A stretch of 64,000 nucleotides of DNA from Alphaproteobacteria bacterium. GTDB lineage: Bacteria; Pseudomonadota; Alphaproteobacteria; Rickettsiales; SXRF01. This document shows positions 42,057-51,773 of the stretch, one piece after another; within the stretch, counting starts at the first letter, position 1, and each line of letters starts with the position of its first letter. The translations under genes were made by a program, and so were the position numbers. The notes under the pieces were generated by a model. The model ran no database searches. It was given only the letters and a program-made list of their open reading frames with translations, and was not told the DNA's origin. The stretch lies in contig JANYBV010000052.1 in NCBI GenBank assembly GCA_025360605.1, forward strand, positions 124,001-188,000, in the 5' to 3' direction.

Positions 42057-44726
42057 CTATTCCTTATGCGATATAAACCGGTTGTAAAACCAGCTTAAAC
42101 CCAGCAGGCTCAAGCCAAGACCGAGGAAGGAAAAGACACGTAAAAGGCCGGTCAGCTCGGAGGCATCATACAAGAATACTTTTCCCACGGAGACGATCAT
42201 GAACGCCAGCGCAGCCAACCTGATATTACGGTCGCGGCGATACGTTCCGACGAATAACAAGCCTATTCCCACCAGCAACCATGCCGCCGAGTAGGTGTAT
42301 ATTTCGGCATTGCTGATGATGATGCTATCAAGATAAGCCCCCTGATAAAACTGCCTGACATTCAGCGTCACATACGCAAAAATCAGCGCCAGTGACATGC
42401 TGTTCGTATAGCGCTGGTACTGGCTGATCCGTAAATACGCGAGTTCCCTTTTCGCGATATACACCCACGCAAGCGGCAGGCCATAGGTCAATAACAGTCC
42501 ATTGAATACAGGCGTTGCCCCTACAAGCTGGTGCGCCCACACCGGATTGTAGTTGAACAGGTCAAAGAAGGCGATGCGGAACATGGCAACACCGCACAGC
42601 CCTATCGCACTGGTGGATAGTGCCCTGCGGGAAAAATACCGCCCTATCCAAAAACAAAGTAGACCGTACAGGAATATGATGTTGGTGATCGCGCCGCGCT
42701 CAATAAACCCTGCCTTCACAAACAGGACATTTTCACCTTGATGGAAGGCATGGCGCGTTAAATAATACCCCATGACGCTGATGAGCGCGACAGCCGCATA
42801 CTCCAGCCCGCGCACCAGACGGTCATCCTTGTGCCCGCGCAACAACATACCAGAACCAATAAACATGATGGCAGGCACACCTAACTGGAACAGCGGCCAG
42901 TCCACAATCGGTATGCTGTCTTGCAGGTAGAGTCTGGCTTCCATCACGCTGTAAGCGGTTAATTGCACCAGCAGTACAATCTGCGGAATTAACAGAAAAC
43001 CGAATGCACAGGCCAGCAGCCCTACAATCGGGCGCAATGCCCTGATATTTACATTACTGTTAATCCAGCTCACCGCCAACACCTGCGCGGCAAACGCCAC
43101 CGACAAAAACTCGTGTTTCATTTCAATGCTGAATCCGATCGACATAAAAGCCGTGGCGGTCAGGGAAAATACTGCCAGCATTTTTTGCTTCACCGGCTCG
43201 GGGCCGGTGTAGCTATGCACGATGTGCTTCACAATCGCCACCGACAGGGACGACAGCAGCAGCGCCAGCGAACCCCATACCGGAACACCGGCAATCATGC
43301 TCACCAGTTCGTCATGCAACCGGACATACGCAATCAGGTAATATCCCAGCGCCGCTGCGCCCGTCAGAACTGCCCACGCATCGGGATTGCGCGCGGTCCA
43401 CATCAGGCGGTAACCACTCACCGTATACAGCGCGGCAAATGAGAGTAGCACGATATTAAGCTGCTGCGGGTCAGCCCCATTCCATGCCAGCAACATAAAG
43501 GCATTTACCGCCAGCGATAATTTGGGCACAAAGCCGTAAAGCCGCTCATTGAAATAAGCCAGCGCAATGCCGCCGGCGCTCAGCAAACCAAACAGCCCCC
43601 ACTCCACCATCCCGAAACTCGATTTTTCGGCAATCACGCTCATCAGCAACACCGAACCGCCGAGTGTCAGCATATTCAGTGCCGAAGGCATATAGCGGTT
43701 AGAAAATGGTGCAATAATCCCCTCTTCCATGGCGGTTTTGGATTGCCTTACCACCGTCGCCGCCACTGCGACCACAAATAATCCCAGCCAGAAGCCATCC
43801 GCTGTCACAAAGCTGCTGCTCAGCCACAGCACCACCCACAGATACGCACAAAACACCGTAGGAACTGCCATGAACCACCAGCGTTTGCGGCGGATAAGGA
43901 TGAATACACCTGCCAGCAGCGCGTACAGGTACATGAACAGTAACGGCGCATCCGGTTCGTTCGACCCCACCAGTGCCGGTGTCAGAAATCCGCCGATAAG
44001 CCCCAGAAGCGCGATAGGCGCACCATGGCGCAGCGATAAAAACACCGCTGCCACCGTCACCAGCCCCATTCCGGCAAACCCCGCCACAGCGGGCATCATG
44101 TGATAAATACTGGTAGCCGTAAACAGGCAGGCATATAAATCAACAATACCCGCACCACAGAGCGACTGTGCGATGCGCGCATCGTTAGCAACATGGGATT
44201 TCGTGCGCACCCAATAGCCTGCGCCCAGCAACCCAAGGCCGAAAATGCCACCCGCCAGCAAACGTGCCAGCGGACTGAGTAAACCGGATTCAATCGAGTA
44301 TTTGACCATGAATACGCCCGCCAGCGCGAGCGCTATTCCCCCGACCCACACAGGCAGGTTGGCACCGAACTGCTGCTCAAAATTGATGGGAGCTTTTGGT
44401 GACGTTCTGGCCGCAACGGCCTGTTTCCATTCACGCTTCGCCAGTGCCGGAATCTCCGGTTTCGGCTGCGGCGGTGGAACGATTGGTGTTTCAGCAACAG
44501 GCATTTTCCATGGCGACGGGGTTTTTAAACCTATATGGTCAACAGGCACATCCGCTTCTTCAACGTGTTCGTGCTTCACTTTGGCCTGCTGCATCAGCCA
44601 TGCGACCTGCCGATTCAGACGCGTGATTTCTTTGCCGAGCTGCTCAATTCGCACGCGGTGAATCCACGGCAATATGAGCGCGCCAATACCAAGAATTGCG
44701 AATATCAATGTCAGAAGCAACCCCAT
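42057..44726 (-). CDS. DUF2339 multi-spanning membrane protein
   Basis: This ~889-residue protein starts with a membrane anchor (MGLLLTLIFAILGIGALILP) and a coiled segment (IEQLGKEITRLNRQVAWLMQ). A Pro-rich cytosolic linker follows, then the DUF2339 signature FEQQFGANLPVWVGGIALAL and about 25 tightly spaced transmembrane helices. Function is unknown; the family is widespread in Gram-negative bacteria. The ATG at 44726 has GGGGAGA upstream, and the longer frame to 44780 is rejected. The gene stands alone on the minus strand between tpsB and a decayed chemoreceptor gene. Confidence 0.9.
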   Translation of the reverse strand: MGLLLTLIFAILGIGALILPWIHRVRIEQLGKEITRLNRQVAWLMQQAKVKHEHVEEADVPVDHIGLKTPSPWKMPVAETPIVPPPQPKPEIPALAKREWKQAVAARTSPKAPINFEQQFGANLPVWVGGIALALAGVFMVKYSIESGLLSPLARLLAGGIFGLGLLGAGYWVRTKSHVANDARIAQSLCGAGIVDLYACLFTATSIYHMMPAVAGFAGMGLVTVAAVFLSLRHGAPIALLGLIGGFLTPALVGSNEPDAPLLFMYLYALLAGVFILIRRKRWWFMAVPTVFCAYLWVVLWLSSSFVTADGFWLGLFVVAVAATVVRQSKTAMEEGIIAPFSNRYMPSALNMLTLGGSVLLMSVIAEKSSFGMVEWGLFGLLSAGGIALAYFNERLYGFVPKLSLAVNAFMLLAWNGADPQQLNIVLLSFAALYTVSGYRLMWTARNPDAWAVLTGAAALGYYLIAYVRLHDELVSMIAGVPVWGSLALLLSSLSVAIVKHIVHSYTGPEPVKQKMLAVFSLTATAFMSIGFSIEMKHEFLSVAFAAQVLAVSWINSNVNIRALRPIVGLLACAFGFLLIPQIVLLVQLTAYSVMEARLYLQDSIPIVDWPLFQLGVPAIMFIGSGMLLRGHKDDRLVRGLEYAAVALISVMGYYLTRHAFHQGENVLFVKAGFIERGAITNIIFLYGLLCFWIGRYFSRRALSTSAIGLCGVAMFRIAFFDLFNYNPVWAHQLVGATPVFNGLLLTYGLPLAWVYIAKRELAYLRISQYQRYTNSMSLALIFAYVTLNVRQFYQGAYLDSIIISNAEIYTYSAAWLLVGIGLLFVGTYRRDRNIRLAALAFMIVSVGKVFLYDASELTGLLRVFSFLGLGLSLLGLSWFYNRFISHKE

Positions 44727-44954
44727 ACCATCTCCCCTTTTTTTATAAGCCTGCCCATAGCGTACCACGTTATTATACACTGTTCAATATTTATTAAACA
44801 CCGTATAATTATAATAAAATTCAGTAATTGAAGTTGCAAATTACAAATAGAATTTAAATACTTATACGGCCCACGCAATAATATTTTTTTACTGTTGCTT
44901 AGCAAAGTGTTAGGGTACCCCGACGAGATACACATAACATCAGATAAGATCCGT

Positions 44955-45776
44955 ATGAAACAATTTCACAATTTCTCTATCGCCACTAAAATGTTCATTG
45001 CTATTGCGATTTTTTCGGTGCCTGTGGCACAATTGGCTTACTAACCTTTATGTGGAAAAAGAAGATCTGATAAGCTTTGCGCGACAAGAAGTGGCGGGCG
45101 TGTACTATCTGCGCGCTGCCCATAGTTCGCTGGCCGCCGTCACCGCCGTTCCCCAGAATAAAGAGCTGTACGTCAAAGCGGCAGAAGAACTCGAAAAAGC
45201 GGAGAAAAATGACGGTGGGCAAACCAATGTCACATCAAAAACCCATGACCTTGTCGGTATGCTAAAAAATGCTGCACAGGGCAAAGACGGCGGCGATATT
45301 GCAGGACTAATCAATTTGCTGGCACTCAACGCCACCATCGAATCGGCACGCGCGGGTGAAGCGGGCAAAGGCTTTGCAGTTGTTGCCAGCGAAGTCAAAA
45401 ATCTGGCCAACCAGACCAATAAATCGGTAGAAGATGTGAGCAAGGTGATTGAGGAAGTGAATTCCGCCTCACAATCTATTATCGATGCTCTCCACAGCAT
45501 CAAAGAATTGGTGAGCAATGTATCCAGTGCCTCGGCAAACATTGCCGCCGCCGTGGAAGAACAGTCCGCCACCACCAACGAGATTACCCGTAACATGCAA
45601 TCGGCCGCCGATGGCACACAGGTGATTTCCCAAAACCTCGAACTGGTAAGCGCCTCCTCTGCAAATGCCTTTGCGTCCGCCAACGAAGTGCTAAGTGCAG
45701 CTCAGAATTGTCACGCCAGTCCGAAGCGCTGAATAAGGAAGTGGTAGAATTTTTGCATGCCGTGCGCGTGGCCTGA
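44955..45776 (+). pseudogene. Decayed methyl-accepting chemotaxis receptor gene
   Basis: Pieces of one receptor lie in different frames. A start at 44955 encodes the N-terminal helix ([20 protein letters not shown], then SVPVAQLAY) and hits TAA near 45042. The frame one base over continues with [20 protein letters not shown]. Most of the ligand domain and HAMP is missing, because a charged stretch ([12 protein letters not shown]) soon runs into the signalling tip ([20 protein letters not shown], then [15 protein letters not shown]). A second frameshift near 45705 moves the tail ([20 protein letters not shown]) into another frame, ending at TGA 45774-45776. Two shifts plus a deletion make it non-functional. 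Confidence 0.85.
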
Positions 45777-46006
45777 CCGGCGCCTGCGGAGAGGTGTAGG
45801 ACTTGAATAACACGGTTTCCAGCGAGTGCGCGCGCGCTTTTTACAAGCCTAAAAATCACTAACCGGATGATAGTTATTGATTTATGGCAACAGCACAGTC
45901 TTTTTAGGAATAAAATAAGTGCGTAAATAATGCTTGACTAAATCAGTCTTGCGACTAATTTCTCCCCCTGATTTGTAACGTGATATCGCGTTATTCCAAT
46001 CAGCAT

Positions 46007-46082
46007 GGGGGCGTAGCTCAGTTGGTAGAGCACTTGATTTGCATTCAAGATGTCGCAGGTTCGATTCCTGTCGCCTCCACCA
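46007..46082 (+). tRNA. tRNA-Ala (anticodon UGC)
   Basis: The acceptor GGGGGCG (46007-46013) pairs with CGCCTCC (46072-46078), including the G3-U70 pair that identifies alanine tRNA. The D arm is GCTCAGTTGGTAGAGC. The anticodon stem CTTGA/TCAAG holds the loop TTTGCAT with anticodon TGC, and the T arm is CAGGTTCGATTCCTG. CCA is encoded at 46080-46082. It is a stand-alone tRNA gene, not part of an rRNA operon in this window. Confidence 0.97.
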
Positions 46083-46242
46083 CTCTTTAGAATCAGCACA
46101 ATGTGCTAAAAACCTCATTTTTTTTGTAATTACTCATTTTCCAGTGATCCGATTTCATCGGTTAAAGCGCTATAATGGATCTAAAAAATTAATAATTATT
46201 AAGCAATTGCCGGTATAATGATGCTTCAGAGGGGATTCATCC

Positions 46243-47766
46243 ATGAAGCAAAAAATGACACGCGTAGCTATCGTTGGTGGTGGTGTAAGTGGTATTTGCG
46301 CGGCCACTCAGCTGGCCAAAGAATTCATGGAGCATCCTACCAAAGACCATAAACTGGAAATCGTTATTATCGACCCTAATCCAAAACTCGGTGGTCCTCT
46401 GTACAACACAGAATCAATTAATGCGTTTCTTGCGCAGCCGTTCAACGAGATTAATCTGCCTTCCGTGCATAAAAAAAGATCCTTACTTAAGAATCCGGAG
46501 CAGGTTACCTATAGTGATTATGGCAACTACCTGCGCAAGCACTTAGAAGAAACCTGCGAGTATCTCGAAGAAAAAAATGCTCCTGTGCAAATCCATACGG
46601 AAAAAGCTAAAGGTGGTGCTACAATACCTTACCTGCGTGCCGAGGTTCGTGACATGCATATTAAGGATGGGCATGCAGAACTGGAATTAAGTACAGGCAA
46701 GACGCTGAAAGCCGATGCGGTCGTACTCGCAACCGGCAACCCGTTGCCGGAAAATCTCCGCGACAGTAAAGGAACACCATTAACAAACTATTCGGGATAT
46801 TACCGCTGCTATCAGGAAGGTCTTAAACCCGAGAACCTCAATGAAACCGATAGTATGATGCTTATCGGCATGGGTGCCAGCGCTCATACTTTTGCTGCTT
46901 CAGCCATACGTAATGGCTATAAGGGCAATATAATGCTTGCATCCCGCCGCGGCAAATCACCTCAATGTGAGCCCCCACCTGAGAAAAGAGTGACACGGAC
47001 TTACACTCCTCGCTATTTTACCGTCGAGACACTGAAGGCCATGAAAGAGGAAAATGGCGAGGTTACCGCTGAACAATTCTGGTCATTGTTTATCAGGGAA
47101 ACACATCGCGCTGCACCTTTAGGCATTAATCGGCGCGAAGTAGCGGATTCGTGTTTTGATCATTTCAACGAAATGAACCGTATTATGAGCGTGGAGGAGC
47201 GCACTAATTTTGCTACTAAATATGGTGCGGACTGGAATTTCATGATCAATCGTATTCCTGAGGTCCACAGGAAAATTCTGGGCGATCTTTGCACCGAAGG
47301 GCGTATCGATTACAGGGAAAAAATCGTTTCTATCGATCGTCTGGATGATGGTAATTTTTCTATTGTTTTCGACGATGGCAAGAAACCTCCTGCCGTGATT
47401 GTGCCTAAAATTGTGAATTGCACAGGCCCTTCTGTGCGCTTAGCCGATATGAATCCTTTGCTACACAAAATGCAGGAACATGGCTTGGTTACTCAACACC
47501 CGCTGGCGGGTATCAACGTGGACGAAACACTGCATGTAAGGGATTATAACGGCGCAAGTTCAAAGATATTGTATGCGCTTGGCCCTCCGACACAGGGCGA
47601 GTTTTTTGAAAGCGTCAGTGTTCCGGCCATCAAGCAATGTACCATGACATTAGTGGAAAGCATCATGCGTGATCATAGTATTGGTATATTTTCCGGCGGC
47701 GGAATGTCAGACGGCGTTGCCGGAAACCGTGGCACAGGAAGAAGAGGAGATCATGGTAAAGGCTAG
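46243..47766 (+). CDS. FAD/NAD(P)-binding protein (COG4529-like)
   Basis: This 507-residue protein has an N-terminal Rossmann dinucleotide motif (VAIVGGGVSGICAATQLAKE), PNPKLGGPLYNTES, a second nucleotide-binding motif (MMLIGMGASAHTFAASAI) and ADAVVLATGNPLP. This is the layout of the FAD/NAD(P)-binding family that includes hydroxyacylglutathione hydrolase-like and ornithine-monooxygenase-like proteins. The substrate is unknown. The C-terminus is Gly/Arg-rich (SGGGMSDGVAGNRGTGRRG). AGAGGGG at 46228-46234 serves as ribosome-binding site. It lies just after tRNA-Ala and 61 bp before an HExxH protein gene. Confidence 0.75.
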   Translation: MKQKMTRVAIVGGGVSGICAATQLAKEFMEHPTKDHKLEIVIIDPNPKLGGPLYNTESINAFLAQPFNEINLPSVHKKRSLLKNPEQVTYSDYGNYLRKHLEETCEYLEEKNAPVQIHTEKAKGGATIPYLRAEVRDMHIKDGHAELELSTGKTLKADAVVLATGNPLPENLRDSKGTPLTNYSGYYRCYQEGLKPENLNETDSMMLIGMGASAHTFAASAIRNGYKGNIMLASRRGKSPQCEPPPEKRVTRTYTPRYFTVETLKAMKEENGEVTAEQFWSLFIRETHRAAPLGINRREVADSCFDHFNEMNRIMSVEERTNFATKYGADWNFMINRIPEVHRKILGDLCTEGRIDYREKIVSIDRLDDGNFSIVFDDGKKPPAVIVPKIVNCTGPSVRLADMNPLLHKMQEHGLVTQHPLAGINVDETLHVRDYNGASSKILYALGPPTQGEFFESVSVPAIKQCTMTLVESIMRDHSIGIFSGGGMSDGVAGNRGTGRRGDHGKG

Positions 47767-47827
47767 ATTTTCTTGGACTATTAGAACGATTGTACAAATA
47801 TTAATTAACATATGACATTCTTTCATC

Positions 47828-48631
47828 ATGGATGCGAACACTGCATACGACTCGTCTCAGTCTGACTCCGCACACATTGCACAAGAAATATTGGCAATGC
47901 CTGCAGAGCAGGTACGCAATATGGGGATATTTGAGCGCTTCGAACAATTGGACAAGCTGGGGCTGTTATCAGGTGATGACCCCGTAGCTGAACCTGTTTC
48001 TCGCCCTGCTGCTACATGGAGCCAACAGGAATTAGAAGCGGTGCTAAGGCTCTTCAAGGATTGGCCACAGGAAGAAGGATTTCAAAAACATTTAGAAAAA
48101 TTCAAGCAGGCGGTTGCTAAAGATTACATTGCCACATTAGAAGACCAGCCAATCCCGCTTAACCGTGAACAAAAATTGCGCCTTGCCGCCAAGGTTTTCA
48201 GCCAACATTGCCGCGACACGCTCGGCTTCACGGATTTTCCTGAAGTGGAATTACTCTTCCGTGCCTATGATAGCTCTGGTTCGTATGGCGGATTGAGGCC
48301 AGATGGACGCATCCAGATTTGCAGCCGCAATTTACTCACCGACAAGGTAAAGGGAAGTGGGTTTAGCGGTGACACCTCGTTTGTGGAGCTGGTACTCCAT
48401 GAAAGTACACATAAATTACAAGATTATCTTTCTGAGCGTAGCGATCTCGAAACGCCTAATGAACCTACTTTTATGCGGGTAGCACAGGCTTTCTATGTCG
48501 CCAGCGATGCTTTGAAAGAGCGCCTTTTTGATGTGTATCGCCAACACCCTTTCGAATCACAAGCACGCGAAGTTGCAGAACAAATATCGCAGCAAATACT
48601 TGATCTACAAAAAAGACAGCTATCACATTAG
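47828..48631 (+). CDS. Unrecognised protein with an HExxH zinc-peptidase motif (267 aa)
   Basis: The family is not recognised. The motif VELVLHESTHKLQDYL places His191-Glu192-x-x-His195 in a hydrophobic helix, the classic zinc-metallopeptidase active site. A possible third ligand is Glu243 or Glu248 in HPFESQAREVAEQI. The N-terminal ~110 residues are charged and helical (LFKDWPQEEGFQKHLEKFKQ), with no signal peptide. YDSSGSYGGLRPDGRIQICS just before the motif could be the edge strand usual in such folds. It could be a cytosolic or injected protease, or a non-enzymatic relative. The ribosome-binding site is weak. Confidence 0.65.
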   Translation: MDANTAYDSSQSDSAHIAQEILAMPAEQVRNMGIFERFEQLDKLGLLSGDDPVAEPVSRPAATWSQQELEAVLRLFKDWPQEEGFQKHLEKFKQAVAKDYIATLEDQPIPLNREQKLRLAAKVFSQHCRDTLGFTDFPEVELLFRAYDSSGSYGGLRPDGRIQICSRNLLTDKVKGSGFSGDTSFVELVLHESTHKLQDYLSERSDLETPNEPTFMRVAQAFYVASDALKERLFDVYRQHPFESQAREVAEQISQQILDLQKRQLSH

Positions 48632-48733
48632 TGTTTGGATGGTATAACCTCGGTAAATGCATCGATTAAGACTCGGCCGTTTTACCATCTGTAACCGTAT
48701 CAGGCGGTTTAGCTTATCATCAGAGCCTAGCCT

Positions 48734-50695
48734 ATGAATCCGACTCCGCTTTACCGCCGCGACATTGATGGGCTCAGGGCCGTAGCCGTCCTGTCTGCCA
48801 TTATGTTCCATGCCAGTCCGGCACTACTACGTGGGGGATTTACCGGCGTAGAGTTATTTTTCGTCATCTCCGGTTATTTGATCACCGGAATGATCCTCAA
48901 GGATATCGACCGCCAGCAGTTTAGCTTCATAGAGTTTTACGCCCGCCGCTGCCGTCGTATTTTTCCCGCACTGGCGCTAGTGTTGTGTGCTTGCCTTGTG
49001 CTGGGCTGGTTTACACTGCTGGTGGGGGACTATCAAAAACTCGGTGGCAATGTGATGGCCGGAAGCCTGTTTTATTCCAACATCTATTTGTGGCAAGGCA
49101 CCAATTACTTCGATGAGGATTCGCAGTCCAACCCGCTGCTGCACTTGTGGTCGCTGGGAGTCGAAGAGCAGTTTTACCTGCTGTGGCCACTGCTTTTGGT
49201 GCTGGTACGCAAAGCGCGGATGAATGCGATGGCGTTTTTCAGCGTGATGGCGCTGGCTTCCTTCGCGCTCAATGCCGCCTTCATCCACAGCGACAGTGTC
49301 ACGGTCTTTTACTGGCTGCCCACGCGGTTCTGGGAATTGCTGCTGGGCGCAATACTGGTAGCGGTAGAGATGTACGGGCGACGCCCGTTTCTCTCGCACC
49401 ATGCGCGCGAACTGCTCTCGCTGGCAGGCGCAGCAGCGATTATTTATGCCTTAGTCATAGTTACCAAAGGCGATTTCTATCCGGGCTGGTGGGCGCTGCT
49501 GCCCACGCTTGGCACCGTGTGTGTCATTGCCGCTGGCCCGCACACGCTGCTGAACCGTTACGCGCTTGGCAACCGGCTGGCGGTGTTTATCGGCCGGATT
49601 TCCTATCCGTTGTATTTGTGGCACTGGCCGCTGCTGGTGTTTGGCCGCTATGACACGTCTTCCACCCATACCATCTACGCCTTGGCGCTGGCGCTGGTAT
49701 TGTCGGTGCTGACCTACTATTACGTTGAAAAACCCATCCGCCGCAATGCCAGAATGAAGAGTGCTGCTGCGCTTTTGTGCGTAATGGGTGTGATCACCCT
49801 CATGGGGCTGGTGGTTCAATTCAATGGCTTTGCCGGCAGGTTCCCCGCTATCGTACAGAATCTCACATCCTACGCGTATAACCACGCCATCCCCTACCGG
49901 TCAGGCGAATGTTTTATAGAGAATGAACACCAGACCATCAGCCCGCTATGTGTCGACGAGCAATTCGGCACCCCCGACCACACCAGCATCCTGCTGTGGG
50001 GTGATTCCCACGCCGCCATGTATTATGCAGGCCTGAAGACGTGGCAGGCCACCCACCCCCAGATCAGAATGGCGCAGTTTACCCGCTATCAATGCCCGCC
50101 TTATTACGATTACCTCGACCCCGATAAGCCCGATACTGGTTGTCAGGAGTTCACCCGCTCCATCACCGATATTGCCAGAAAACTCCATCCGGACATTGTG
50201 CTGATGGCAGCGCGCTGGGGAAAATACAAAGTGGGGTCAATGACGGATTCCGTCGCAAAAACCGTCGCAATGCTCAAAAAGGCAGGCGTAAAAAAGATCG
50301 TGATGATCGGCACGGTTCCGGTGTGGAACCACACCCTCAACCAGTCCTTGTTCCTGTATTTCCGGCAGGACCTGCTGCACCGTATCCCCGACCGGATGGC
50401 ATTTGACCAGAATCCAAGCTCGGAGCTGGGGCCAGCGGCCGGTTCACCTGCCGATAACTTAAGCATTCCCAACCAGATTTCCCCACAGGCGCTGGATGAC
50501 GCCATGAGCCGGTATGCGACCAGATTCAACATTACCTATGTGTCCGTCTACCGCATACTGTGCAATAAACAGGGCTGCGTAACGAAGCTGGGCGAGAATG
50601 CCGAAGACCTTGTGGCGTGGGACCGCGCCCACCTCACCGTACGAGGCTCAGACTACGTCATCAGCGCTTTTCTACCAAGCGCGCTGGAACCATAG
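48734..50695 (+). CDS. OafA/YrhL-type acyltransferase with SGNH domain
   Basis: This 653-residue protein has an acyltransferase-3 membrane domain (~1-370, about ten helices) starting YRRDIDGLRAVAVLSAIMFH with the catalytic His, then GFTGVELFFVISGYLITGMI, ARRCRRIFPAL and LWSLGVEEQFYLLWPLL. A periplasmic SGNH domain (~390-653) follows with ILLWGDSHAAMYY (Ser in GDSH) and the Asp-x-x-His pair in WDRAHLTVRGSDY. Such fusions O-acetylate LPS O-antigen, peptidoglycan or other glycans. It opens a surface-modification cluster that continues to 58353. Confidence 0.93.
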   Translation: MNPTPLYRRDIDGLRAVAVLSAIMFHASPALLRGGFTGVELFFVISGYLITGMILKDIDRQQFSFIEFYARRCRRIFPALALVLCACLVLGWFTLLVGDYQKLGGNVMAGSLFYSNIYLWQGTNYFDEDSQSNPLLHLWSLGVEEQFYLLWPLLLVLVRKARMNAMAFFSVMALASFALNAAFIHSDSVTVFYWLPTRFWELLLGAILVAVEMYGRRPFLSHHARELLSLAGAAAIIYALVIVTKGDFYPGWWALLPTLGTVCVIAAGPHTLLNRYALGNRLAVFIGRISYPLYLWHWPLLVFGRYDTSSTHTIYALALALVLSVLTYYYVEKPIRRNARMKSAAALLCVMGVITLMGLVVQFNGFAGRFPAIVQNLTSYAYNHAIPYRSGECFIENEHQTISPLCVDEQFGTPDHTSILLWGDSHAAMYYAGLKTWQATHPQIRMAQFTRYQCPPYYDYLDPDKPDTGCQEFTRSITDIARKLHPDIVLMAARWGKYKVGSMTDSVAKTVAMLKKAGVKKIVMIGTVPVWNHTLNQSLFLYFRQDLLHRIPDRMAFDQNPSSELGPAAGSPADNLSIPNQISPQALDDAMSRYATRFNITYVSVYRILCNKQGCVTKLGENAEDLVAWDRAHLTVRGSDYVISAFLPSALEP

Positions 50696-50852
50696 CCCCT
50701 CTTCCCATAAAGGTTAAACACATCGCGTGTATGCTCCCTCAAGTGGCGATATTGTATCGATTTATGGTCAAATATTTTTCTGTACTGTAGATTTTATCTC
50801 AGATAGTTTGTTTCGTAATTAAAAAGAACTGCGCCAGTCAATTAGGTATTAA

Positions 50853-51737
50853 GTGTTCGTCAGCATTGTCATTATTACTAGAAATCGCTCTGAATCCCTA
50901 TTGCGTTGCCTACGAAGTATTTTCGCGCAGGATTATAAGGCCATTGAAGTCATTGTCGTGGATAATGGTTCTACCGACAACACCCTAGAGATGATAAAGA
51001 CTAGCTTTCCTTCAGTGCATCTTTTACTACAATCTGAAAACAAAGGGGTCCCAGGAGGAAGAAATATTGGTATACGCACTGCAAAAGGCGAAATATGCAT
51101 ATGCTTAGATGACGATGCAGAGTTTTGTGATAGCTCTGCTATTAGCAAATGTACTGAATATTTCAGTAAAGACGTGAAAATCGGCTGTATCGCAATGCGC
51201 GTACTGGATGAAAATGATAGCATCGTCACCAAGCTTATCCCACGCCGTGACCGTAAAGTTTTCAACAAAGACAAATTAGGAGCGTTATTTTCGGGGACAG
51301 CTTTTGCACTGCGTCGTAATGCCTTTATTGAGGCTGGTGAATTCTGGGAAGATCTTTCCCCCTATTTTGGTGAGGATGCAGAGCTATCCTATCGTTTGCT
51401 GGACAAAGGCTATAATATTCTTCAAACGCCATACCTGCTGGTTAGGCACTATACATCACCCGTAGAGCGCCATAAAAGTAGGCGCCTTTATTACGGTACC
51501 CGAAACGCTCCTTGGATGGCATTAAAAAATCTCCCTTGGTACTCTGTCATAGGGTTTACAATCCTATCGTGGGGTTATTTCTTTCTCATCGCGCTTCGCG
51601 AGAGGCAACTAATAATGTATTTCCGCGCCATCACCGCTAGCATACGTCATATGCCTGCTGTCTACCGCATCCGTAAACCCATCACCAAAGAAACCGAAAA
51701 TCTGCTGTGGAAACACTCTGGGTTGATTTTATTTTAG
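50853..51737 (+). CDS. GT2 family glycosyltransferase
   Basis: This 294-residue protein has the GT-A core: VSIVIITRNRSESLLRCLRS, VIVVDNGSTDNTLEMI, NKGVPGGRNIGIRTAKGE and CLDDDAEF (metal-binding Asp motif), then SGTAFALRRNAFIEAGEFWE and GEDAELSYRLLDKGY. It resembles rhamnosyl/galactosyl transferases of O-antigen and exopolysaccharide synthesis; the donor sugar is unknown. It begins with GTG at 50853; no ATG matches the family N-terminus. Codon use is more AT-rich than in the housekeeping genes, which hints at later acquisition of this part of the cluster. Confidence 0.88.
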   Translation: MFVSIVIITRNRSESLLRCLRSIFAQDYKAIEVIVVDNGSTDNTLEMIKTSFPSVHLLLQSENKGVPGGRNIGIRTAKGEICICLDDDAEFCDSSAISKCTEYFSKDVKIGCIAMRVLDENDSIVTKLIPRRDRKVFNKDKLGALFSGTAFALRRNAFIEAGEFWEDLSPYFGEDAELSYRLLDKGYNILQTPYLLVRHYTSPVERHKSRRLYYGTRNAPWMALKNLPWYSVIGFTILSWGYFFLIALRERQLIMYFRAITASIRHMPAVYRIRKPITKETENLLWKHSGLILF

Positions 51738-51773
51738 TCACTACAAACTTTCATATTATTTACGCAAAAAATT

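Noticed and set aside
45105-45683. A 192-codon open frame opposite the decayed chemoreceptor gene
   Set aside because: Ser/Ala-rich antisense image of receptor coiled-coil; no start signal or domain.
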